This document shows positions 10,515 to 19,000 of a DNA stretch of 64,000 bases, in pieces. This DNA is from Pseudomonas cannabina. GTDB lineage: Bacteria > Pseudomonadota > Gammaproteobacteria > Pseudomonadales > Pseudomonadaceae. The notes beneath the pieces are model-generated. The model made no database searches. It worked only from the letters and a program-made list of their open reading frames with translations, and was not told where the DNA came from. Numbering within the stretch: the first letter of the stretch is position 1; every line of letters starts with the position of its first letter. The stretch spans positions 1,736,001 to 1,800,000 of the forward strand of contig NZ_FNKU01000001.1 in assembly GCF_900100365.1 (NCBI RefSeq), read 5' to 3'. A program made the position numbers and the translations under genes.

Positions 10515-11155
10515 ACAAACAGATTGCACACCGTCAGCAACAGCTCAGTGACGCCGTCATCGAGCAATTCCGTGGCATCGCCGCGTCTACCATCGGCCAC
10601 CTGACCGACAGCGGCTACCTGCGCGGCATCAGGCCCTTGTTCGACGGCGCGCGACTGGTCGGCAACGTCGTCACCGTCAAAGTCCACCTGCCCGACGGCA
10701 GCATTCTGCGCGACGCGCTGCTCAACAGCCTGCCCGGCGACGTGCTGGTGATCGAATGCATAGGCGACGAGCACTGCGCCTGCTGGGGCGAACTGCGCAC
10801 CCTGGCTGGACTCATCAAAGGCCTGGCCGGCGTAGTGGTGTCCGGCGCAGTCACCGACGTCGCCGCCTTGCGCGAACATCGCCTGCCGGTATTCAGCCGT
10901 GGCATCAGCGCCGTCACGACGCGCAGCCTCGGGGAAAGTGGTGAACTGAACGGGCAGGTCAATATAGGCGGGGTTGTTGTGAGTCCGGGCGACATTGCGA
11001 TTGGTGATGACGATGGGGTGTTTATCTTGAGCCCGCAGCGGGCGAATGAATTGTTGCCCGGGTTGTTGGCGAAGGAGGGGGCGGATAAAGCGCGGAGAGA
11101 GGAATTATTGGAAAGGCTGACTGGAGAAAACACAAGTACCAGATGTCAGCATTAA
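10505..11155 (+). CDS. RraA-family protein (HMG/oxaloacetate aldolase-like)
   Basis: A 216-residue member of the RraA / 4-hydroxy-4-methyl-2-oxoglutarate aldolase fold. Family features: SNLPGDVLVIE-like segment (SLPGDVLVIECIG near residue 78), GVVVSGAVTDVAALRE near 118 and SPGDIAIGDDDGV near 168. ATG 10505 and ATG 10511 both overlap the reductase stop and either could be used. Such enzymes cleave or decarboxylate 2-oxoacids. Achromobactin contains 2-oxoglutarate and citrate units, so a link is conceivable but unproven. It could equally be an unrelated last gene of the operon. Confidence 0.75.
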   Translation: MSMNKQIAHRQQQLSDAVIEQFRGIAASTIGHLTDSGYLRGIRPLFDGARLVGNVVTVKVHLPDGSILRDALLNSLPGDVLVIECIGDEHCACWGELRTLAGLIKGLAGVVVSGAVTDVAALREHRLPVFSRGISAVTTRSLGESGELNGQVNIGGVVVSPGDIAIGDDDGVFILSPQRANELLPGLLAKEGADKARREELLERLTGENTSTRCQH

Positions 11156-11369
11156 AAATAAAAAATGTTTTTCAACGTGTAAGGTGCATGCTCGCAGAGC
11201 TCATAATAACATCACACATTTTTCAATCACTGAAACAGCACTTTGGGATCCCAAGTACTCATTAAACTGCTGAATCAGCCATTTTTATATTAAGTTTTAC
11301 AGCGAAGCTCAAGATTGCTGTTGGGTGACCGATGAAGATCGCAAACCCAATCTGTTTCGGATAGCCGCA
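11156..11369. other. AT-rich intergenic stretch after the achromobactin block
   Basis: About 210 bases, clearly more AT-rich than either neighbour, with no credible ORF. It should hold the end of the siderophore transcript and the promoter of the chemoreceptor that starts at 11370. I see no clear hairpin plus T-run terminator and no convincing -35/-10 pair. Confidence 0.5.
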
Positions 11370-11377
11370 ATGTTTAA

Positions 11378-11476
11378 GGAGACGCTGATTTATTCTAAAA
11401 CCCAGCTGTTGCCCCCAGATAAATCAAGGCCTCCAGAGCGTTGCAGGGACGAAAAATCGAATAAATCAGCGCCTCC
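11378..11476 (+). repeat. 99-bp MITE, copy a
   Basis: Begins GGAGACGCTGATTTATTC and ends in the inverted form GAATAAATCAGCGCCTCC, with one mismatch at position 5. Flanked by TTAA at 11374-11377 and by TTAA at 12658-12661 once IS-A is removed. It sits in codon 3 of the chemoreceptor gene. IS-A later inserted in its right-hand target duplication. Confidence 0.93.
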
Positions 11477-11479
11477 TTA

Positions 11480-12657
11480 GAGGGTGTAGACAAAATCATG
11501 TAGTGAGTCGGCGCGCGAGTATTCGAGCCTCGGCCAACCAAACCCATGCCTCGCTTACCGCAAAAAGGCGATCATGATGCATGATCAGTCGCCGAGCTCT
11601 CTCATTCCAGGCATGAGTTCGCTCCACTACCCATCGCTTGGGCATGACCACAAATCCAGTCTGAACAGGCTCCACGGAAAATAGATCGCCTTGTTCAGAG
11701 TGCCATTGCCCTGTTCTTCTGTTATTCGGGCCACGGATCACTTGAACATCGATAGCGTGCAGTTGATGGGTGCGCTGTGCCCATTTTCCTGCGTACGCAC
11801 TATCAACAAAAAGCGTGCTCAGTGACGGATATTTTTCCTTCGAGTACGCCACCGCATCATCCGCCGCGTCACGATCCTGCACGCTTGCAGCACTGATACT
11901 GACAGCCAGCAGCAGGCCCAATGTATCGACAATCAGACTTCGTTTACGCCCCTTCACTTTTTTGCCTGCGTCGTAGCCGCTGTCACCGCCTTGAGGAGAA
12001 CTGCGGGTCGACTGTGAATCCAGGATCGCTGCTGACGGGCTGTCAGCGCGTTCTTCCCGCTCACGCCATTGAGCTCGCAAGCGATCATGCATTTGCTCGA
12101 ACTTGCCTTGAGCGCTCCACCGGCGGAACGTTTTGTAGACATTGTCCCAATGAGGAAAATCGCGGGGTAGCATTCGCCATGAGCACCCCGTGCGTACGAC
12201 ATAGCAACAGGCTTCCAGCAACGTGCGCCGAGAGTGAAGCGGTGGCACTCCTCGTCCGCCCTGGCTTTCAAACAGGTCGGCGACCAGTGCCCACTCGGTA
12301 TCTGTCAAGCAACTCGGATATAGCTGCTCCGGCAGTTGGCGGCGATGGGTTTCATTGTAGCCATAGGCTTTATTAGGTTCAGGTGACTGAAAACTTCCCT
12401 TGGCCCGCTGCTTTACACGCGTAATCCCTGCCATTTTCAACGCTTTTGCAAAGGTGTCGGGATGCGCAGTGATACCGGTTTCGGCGAAGAATACGAGCGC
12501 CAATTCGGCCTGGCTGGAATAGGGCTGTGCATGAGCGAGTTTCACCAGCACGGGATAGTGCTCGGCGGCAATCGAGCGAGGACGTCCGGTTTTAGGCATG
12601 GCTTGAGGGCTATTCAGACAAGGGAGTGAAAGTTTAATTTATTTTGTCTACACCCTC
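11480..12657 (-). mobile_element. IS-A copy 1: 1178-bp IS5-family insertion sequence
   Basis: Perfect 17-bp terminal inverted repeats (GAGGGTGTAGACAAAAT) flanked on both sides by TTA (11477-11479 and 12658-12660), a 3-bp TNA-type duplication as in some IS5 subgroups. It contains one transposase gene. Differs from copy 2 (28710-29887) at the two positions I could find (near 12343 and 12355). The matching TTA flanks show that this copy is still at its original insertion site. Confidence 0.93.
11496..12599 (-). CDS. IS5-family transposase (IS-A copy 1)
   Basis: DDE transposase of 367 residues. The first 90 residues look like a helix-turn-helix DNA-binding extension (SQAELALVFFAETGITAH). The catalytic core follows: D in AILDSQSTRSS, D in LFVDSAYAG, E in WVVERTHAWNERARR. 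Full length with no stop or shift, so probably active. It faces away from the chemoreceptor it disrupts. Confidence 0.93.
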   Translation of the reverse strand: MPKTGRPRSIAAEHYPVLVKLAHAQPYSSQAELALVFFAETGITAHPDTFAKALKMAGITRVKQRAKGSFQSPEPNKAYGYNETHRRQLPEQLYPSCLTDTEWALVADLFESQGGRGVPPLHSRRTLLEACCYVVRTGCSWRMLPRDFPHWDNVYKTFRRWSAQGKFEQMHDRLRAQWREREERADSPSAAILDSQSTRSSPQGGDSGYDAGKKVKGRKRSLIVDTLGLLLAVSISAASVQDRDAADDAVAYSKEKYPSLSTLFVDSAYAGKWAQRTHQLHAIDVQVIRGPNNRRTGQWHSEQGDLFSVEPVQTGFVVMPKRWVVERTHAWNERARRLIMHHDRLFAVSEAWVWLAEARILARRLTT

Positions 12658-14012
12658 TTAACTCTCAGTTGAAAAAGACCAACCAGGCATTGGAGCGCCG
12701 CCTCGCCATGCTTGAACAAGCCGGGCAAATCCTGAATCTGGAGACTGTTGCCGTCGTTCTCGACGGGTTGGGTAAAGTGCAGACCGTCAACGCCTTGTTC
12801 GAGACGGAGATGAGCTATTCACAGGGCGAGATTGCTGGTCGTAGTCTTTCCGAGCTGAGCCCGCCGGAGCTGAGCGGTGATACGCATCAGAAGCGCGCGC
12901 TGGCTGCGATCCGCGACGGCAAACACTTCAGTGGCACGTTGCGGTTGGTCAGCAAGACAGGCGCCAGGGTCTGGTTGAGGACCGTGGTCGTGCCTTTTAA
13001 AAATGAAACGGGCGGCGTCGAGCAGATCACGTTGTACTCCAGTGTCCTGACCCGAACGATTGAGGCCTCACGTGAAAATGAGGCGCTGGTCAATGCATTG
13101 CAGCGCTCCACCGCCGTTATCGACTTCACGCTGGAAGGGATTGTCATTGGCGCCAATGATAACTTCCTGAAAGCAATGGGTTATGAGCTGAATCAGATAA
13201 AGGGCAAACACCACAAGATCTTCTGTTTGCCGGAAGAGTCCGCCTGCGAAGCGTATAGCCACTTCTGGGAAAGGCTGCGTCGCGGTGAGTTCATCGTCGA
13301 TCGCTTTCGACGGATTGACAAGTCCGGCCGCGATGTCTGGCTGGAGGCGTCCTACAACCCGATTACCGACGCAAACGGCAAACTCTATAAAATCGCAAAG
13401 TTTGCGACGGTTATTACTGAACAGGTCGAACGTGAAAAAGCCGTAGCCGAGGCGTCGGACATGGCCTATCAGACGTCTATTGATACTGACAGCAGTGCCC
13501 AACAAGGGCGCAAAGTGATCAAAGACACACTGCACACGTTAGGCCAACTGACGATCTCGATGGAGGAGGCCACACAAGGTATTCAGGCGCTGGACTCGCA
13601 AAGCCAGGTGATCGGCACGATTATAAAAACCATCAGCGGGATCGCCGAGCAAACCAATTTGCTCGCCTTGAACGCGGCCATTGAAGCGGCCAGAGCGGGC
13701 GAACAGGGCAGGGGGTTCGCGGTGGTGGCCGACGAAGTACGGCAGTTGGCTTCACGCACGACCAAGGCGGCAGAAGAAATTGTCAACGTGGTGAAAAAGA
13801 ATCAAAGCCTGGCGTCAGAAGCCGTGGCGGTCATTGTCCGCAGCACCGAACAGGCTTCAGAAGCGCTGGTACTGGCCAACGACGCAGATCGTGTCATTCA
13901 GGAAATTCAACAGGGCGCGAATACGGTAGTCACGGCCGTCAGTCGTTTCGTTAATCAACGCTCGAGTTAATTGCACGTTATCAGACAGGTTTGACAGGAA
14001 GTCCATTTTAAT

Positions 14013-14039
14013 CTCGTGCCAACGTGATCTGGGCACGAG
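14013..14039. terminator. Hairpin downstream of the chemoreceptor gene
   Basis: CTCGTGCC at 14013-14020 pairs perfectly with GGCACGAG at 14032-14039 across an 11-base loop. There is no T-run on either side, so it may stop transcription weakly or protect a 3' end. The rest of 13971-14248 shows no gene. Confidence 0.45.
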
Positions 14040-14248
14040 GTAAGGGGCGACCGTCTGGTTTTTCGGGCTCATCAACAATTGAACCTGACATAAAGTTTAA
14101 TGGACTGTTTTATAAACGTTGTGGAACAGCGACACACGGGTGCAGTGGACAACGTGGGTATTCGGAGCTATCTCTCTTAAAGCCTGACGCCTGACTACCG
14201 ATAACCTGCCTATAGACGTAGCATCCGTAGTCATTCGAGCGTAAATCC

Positions 14249-15850
14249 ATGTCATTCATCCGCAGCCCGCAAATGGTTCGTAAATACCTTTACACCGTGT
14301 TGTGGCTTTATTTCTTTTCTATCTTCCTGCTGGCGGTGGTATGGGAATTCAAGCTCGAATCCGTTGCCATGTACATGCTGAACTTACCTTATGACCCGGA
14401 CTTCGAAGACGCCGAGCGCTGGCGGTTCGTGTTGACGTCGACCGGCTTTGCGCTGCTGTCGATGGTCGTACCGTTCATTCTGTTGATGCGCCTGATGCAA
14501 CGGTTGCAAGGCAGCTACAACGATTTGCTCGCGGCGCAGGCGCTCAGTGACTCTCTGGCCCGTCACGATCCCTTGTCCGGGCTGCTCAATCGTCGCGTGT
14601 TTCACGAGCAACTGGTTGCACGCGTGCAGCAAGCTTCTGTGCAGACGGCTGTTTTCCTGATTGACCTGGATAAATTCAAACTCATCAACGACACCCACGG
14701 CCATGCGGTGGGCGATGCCGCTATTTGCGCCGTCGCGGACAGCCTGCGAGAGGCAACGATGGGCTGGCAGGCCTCAGTGGCAAGGCTGGGAGGAGACGAG
14801 TTCGGTCTGGCGGTCAGTGGTGACTTCAGTCAAATCGAACTCGCGACACTGGCGGAAAGTGTCTTGGCCAACATCGCAGCGTCCAGTGCCTGTTTGCCGC
14901 GCATGACCCTGACTGCGACCTTGGGCGTTGCCATCTCGCCACTTGATGGCTCCGACGCGGAAATACTGCTGCAACGTGCTGACAGCGCCATGTATCGCGG
15001 TAAAAACAGCGGCCGTGCCACGTTTCATTTCTATGAAGTCAGTTATGAGCGCGAACAACGCCAGCAAGAGTTATTCGCCCAGGAACTGAGGTACGCCATT
15101 GCAGAGAAACATATACAGCCGTTCTATCAGCCTATCGTCAGTCTTCCCGACCAGCGCCTTGCGGGGTTCGAACTGCTGGCGCGATGGTTGCACCCCGAGC
15201 GCGGTATCATCCTGCCGCTCGATTTCATCCCTGTGGCGGAACAGTTGGGGCTGATCAAGCAGCTCACTGAAAGCCTGTTGCTTCAGGCCTTTGATCAGGC
15301 GCGTGAGTGGCCGAGCGACTTTACCCTGTCGATCAACGTGACGTCGCTGATGATAGAGAGCCTCGACTTTCCCGACTGGCTGGAGCAGTTGGCACGCGAA
15401 GGCAACTTTCCGCTGAACCGGCTGGAAGTAGAAGTGACAGAGAATGCCCTTGTGGCCAACGTCGACAGTGCACGCTTGAACCTGGAACGTCTGCGCGCGA
15501 TGGGGGTGAGTGTCGCTCTGGACGATTTCGGTACCGGCTATTCAGGGCTTTATCACTTGACCAAACTTGCTATCGATAAAATCAAGATTGATCGATCTTT
15601 TTTTGACACGTCGCTGGATAACCAGAACGAGATGATCAAGGCCATTCTTGCCCTGGGTAAAAGCCTGCGCATGAAAATCACCGCAGAGGGTGTGGAGCAC
15701 GAGGAGCTGGCAGACTGGTTAGCCACTCATGAGTGCGACTTTGCTCAGGGTTACTTGTTTGGACGGCCTTTGCCGTTGGCTCAGGTGACAGCGCTGCTGG
15801 CAATGAACGAGCTTGCCGGGCCGGTCAGGGCGCAAGCCCGCGCTGGATAG
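14249..15850 (+). CDS. Membrane-bound GGDEF-EAL cyclic-di-GMP protein
   Basis: Protein of 533 residues with two N-terminal transmembrane helices (about 14-34 and 64-86). A GGDEF domain (about 105-265) has an intact LGGDEFG motif but no RxxD inhibitory site before it. The EAL domain (about 275-525) reads ELL in the signature, but keeps the metal and catalytic residues: EVTENAL, DDFGTGYSGL, KIKIDRSFF and ITAEGVE. The EAL half is probably an active phosphodiesterase; the cyclase may be active or regulatory. It follows a chemoreceptor gene but 278 bases separate them, so it is likely transcribed alone. Confidence 0.9.
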   Translation: MSFIRSPQMVRKYLYTVLWLYFFSIFLLAVVWEFKLESVAMYMLNLPYDPDFEDAERWRFVLTSTGFALLSMVVPFILLMRLMQRLQGSYNDLLAAQALSDSLARHDPLSGLLNRRVFHEQLVARVQQASVQTAVFLIDLDKFKLINDTHGHAVGDAAICAVADSLREATMGWQASVARLGGDEFGLAVSGDFSQIELATLAESVLANIAASSACLPRMTLTATLGVAISPLDGSDAEILLQRADSAMYRGKNSGRATFHFYEVSYEREQRQQELFAQELRYAIAEKHIQPFYQPIVSLPDQRLAGFELLARWLHPERGIILPLDFIPVAEQLGLIKQLTESLLLQAFDQAREWPSDFTLSINVTSLMIESLDFPDWLEQLAREGNFPLNRLEVEVTENALVANVDSARLNLERLRAMGVSVALDDFGTGYSGLYHLTKLAIDKIKIDRSFFDTSLDNQNEMIKAILALGKSLRMKITAEGVEHEELADWLATHECDFAQGYLFGRPLPLAQVTALLAMNELAGPVRAQARAG

Positions 15851-16076
15851 CGCAATGATTTCAGGCAACTCTCTCGTAATGTTCCGGGCCGGTATGCATG
15901 TGAGGCGCTTATCCAGACCTGTGCATACCGACGAGTGCACAGCGTGGGCATGGCCACCGGCACCGTTCAAACCTTCTGATTTATAAACAGTTCCCTAACA
16001 TCGATTACTCATGGACTATATGCGCATTTGGCTGCCTCTTTATGAGGTCAGCGCTCGCAGCTCCAGGAGCCCGTGG

Positions 16077-19000
16077 ATGAACATCAAGATTGAGGCGCTG
16101 ATCGCCCGGAAGATCGGTTTCGCCTCCCACCAGAACGCCGTGCCGCTGGTACGTGAATTGAGTATCTGGAACCTGGAAGAAACCAGCTTTGAAAACCTGA
16201 CCCTGAGTTTAAGCACCGACCCGGATTTCGTTGAAAATCGTACCTGGCACATAGACCGCATCCATGCAGGTGATCGCCTCAGCATCTCTGAACGCGACAT
16301 CAAGCTCAATGCGGGTTACTTGTCCGGGCTGACTGAAAGCCTCAGCGCCGATGTCACTATGCGCCTGTCCCAAGGCGACAACCTGCTAGTCGAGCAGCGC
16401 TTCCCGACCGAACTGCTGGCTCGCACTGAGTGGGGCGGCTTGAGCGCCATGCCGGAGTTGCTGGCAGCCTTTTGTATGCCCAATGATCCCGCAGTCGATC
16501 GCGTGCTCAAAGCCGCTTCACAGGTGTTACGGCGGGCGGGCAAGAAGGATGGCATTGACGGCTACGAAGGAAAATCGCGCACGCGTACCTGGGAGCTTGC
16601 CTCCGCCATCTGGTCCGGGGTGTGCAGCTTTCAGTTGAGCTACGCATTACCTCCCGCCAGCTTTGAGCAGCAGGGCCAGAAGGTCAGGCCTCCGAGTGTG
16701 ATTCTGGAAAACGGTGTAGCGACCTGCCTGGACACCGCGCTGCTGTTTGCTGCTGCGTTGGAGCAGGCGGGATTGAATGCCCTGTTGATCATGACCAAAG
16801 GCCATGCCTTCGCAGGCGTCTGGTTGCAGCCTCAGGAATTTTCCCAACTGTTGACCGATGAAGCGTCGGCAGTGCGCAAGCGTCTGGATCTGAAGAAAAT
16901 GGTGGTATTCGAAACCACGCTTGCCACACAGGCACCTGCGCCTGGTTTTTCTCAGGCCATTGCGGCGGCCGAGCGGCAACTCGATGATGAGCAGTTCATC
17001 ATGGCTATCGATTTGCACCGTGCCCGGATGCAGAAGATCCGGCCGATGGCGCTCGTTTCAGTGGCGCAGGCACCCGATGCGACCGCCGATGCTGCGCCGG
17101 CTGTCGAAGGGTTGGAAGAAGCCCCGGCACTCCCGGGGTTCGATGTCGAGATCAATACGATTGACGAAGGCCACGCTGGCAAGCTGACGCTGTGGCAACG
17201 CAAATTGCTTGATCTGACGACTCGCAACCGCCTCCTGCACCTTCCGGACAGCGCCAAGGGCGTGCGTCTGCTGTGCCCGGACCCGGCAGCGCTGGAAGAC
17301 CTTCTTTCCAGCGGTCAGCGCATTCGTGTGGTGCCAGTACCTGACCTGAACAGCAGTGGCCGCGATGTGGCGCTGTACGAGCAGCAGAATAATGAAAGCC
17401 TGATCGACGAGGTCGCTCGGCAGGCACTTGCACGGGGTGAAGTGCTCGCCAGCCTGGAAAAGGTCAAGCTTGAAGCAACGCTGATTGATCTGTTCCGAAA
17501 AGCACGCAGCGATCTGGAGGAGGGTGGGGCGAACACGCTATTTCTGGCCATTGGCTTTCTCAAATGGAAAAAAAGTGCAGAAGACCCGAAAACCTACTCT
17601 GCACCGTTGATCTTGCTGCCGGTAAAACTTGAACGCAAAAGTGCCTTGTCCGGGGTGACACTCAGCCTTCTTGATGAAGAGCCACGTTTCAACCTGACGC
17701 TGCTGGAACTGCTGCGGCATGATTTCGAATTGATGATTCCAGGGCTGGACGGCGAGTTACCCGGTGATGAAAGCGGCATTGATGTGCTAGGCATCTGGAA
17801 CATCGTGCGGCGAGCGGTCCGCGACGTACCAGGATTCGAGGTGAGTAACGAGCTGGTGTTGGGCACTTTCTCGTTCGCCAAATACTTGATGTGGAAGGAC
17901 CTGAACGCCAACGCCGCGCAGCTGTTGCAAAGTCCCTTGGTCAAGCATCTGTTGGAGCCGGGTGAAGCCGGTGAGGGGTTTTCCGGCTCAGACGAGTATC
18001 CACGGCCTGAATGCCTGGACTCATCGGTAACACCCGCGCAGCTTTTTGCCCCGCTGCCTGCCGACTCGTCACAGTTAGCTGCCGTGGTGGCATCTGCTGG
18101 CACTCGCAGCTTCGTCATGGATGGACCGCCGGGAACCGGTAAGTCACAGACCATCGCCAACATGATTGCCCACAACCTGGCGTTGGGCCGTCGGGTGCTG
18201 TTCGTGGCAGAGAAACGTGCGGCGCTGGACGTGGTTTATCGTCGTCTGGCAGAAAAGGGGCTGGGCGAATTTTGCCTCGAGCTGCATTCAAGCAAGGCGT
18301 CCAAAGTTGAAGTGCTCAAGCAACTGGACCGCGCCTGGGATGTCAGCGACGCATTGAGCGCCGAAGAATGGCAGCGCGAAGCCACTCGGTTGCAGGCCTT
18401 GCGCTCGAAACTCAACCAACTGGTTGATGTCTTGCATCGACGCTGGCCAAACGGCCTGTCCCTGCATCAGGCGATTGGTCGCGTGATTCGTGATCACGGC
18501 CCTCAAACGCCGAGACTGGTCTGGCCAGCGGGCACGGAGCATGATGCCGCAGCGTATGGCCAGTTGCTTGATCTGTCGCGTCGACTGGGTTTGAACGGTG
18601 CTGCCGCCCGTGACCTGTCAGACAGGTTTGGCGCTCTGGCACAGACTCAATGGTCGAACGCCTGGCAGGCGAACATTGCGAACGCCGCACGTGAGGTGCC
18701 GCAGGCTGTTGATGCGCTGAATACCGCAAGCGAAAGACTGCTTGGGCTGATGCACCTGAATTTGCCTGTGGCAGAAGTGGGGCAGGTCCGGCAGCTCAGC
18801 GAGCTGGCGACGCTGGTCCTGGAATCCTGCGGCCTGAACCTTTCATTTGCATTTGCCCCCGATGCTGTCGCGCGTATCGACGCCACCCGGCGCGCGTGTC
18901 AGTTGATCGAAAGTTATCGGGAGCTTGAGGAAAGCCTTTCGCTGGATTACGCAGATGAAGCATGCCGTCGCATTCCCGTTGAGGCCATGCGCGGCGAATG

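Larger units (their letters stand above)
11370..13970 (+). pseudogene. PAS-PAS methyl-accepting chemotaxis protein, split after codon 2 by a MITE and IS-A
   Basis: The open part (12669-13970) encodes two PAS domains (about residues 15-130 and 135-255) and an MCP signalling domain with the hairpin core [18 protein letters not shown] and [13 protein letters not shown]. There is no transmembrane segment, so it is a BdlA/Aer-like cytoplasmic sensor. Removing the MITE (11378-11476) and IS-A (11480-12657) with their TTAA and TTA duplications joins ATG 11370 in frame: [17 protein letters not shown]. What remains could start only at the TTG at 12669 or an internal codon and has lost its promoter. Probably inactive, or expressed at a low level from IS sequence. 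Confidence 0.82.
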
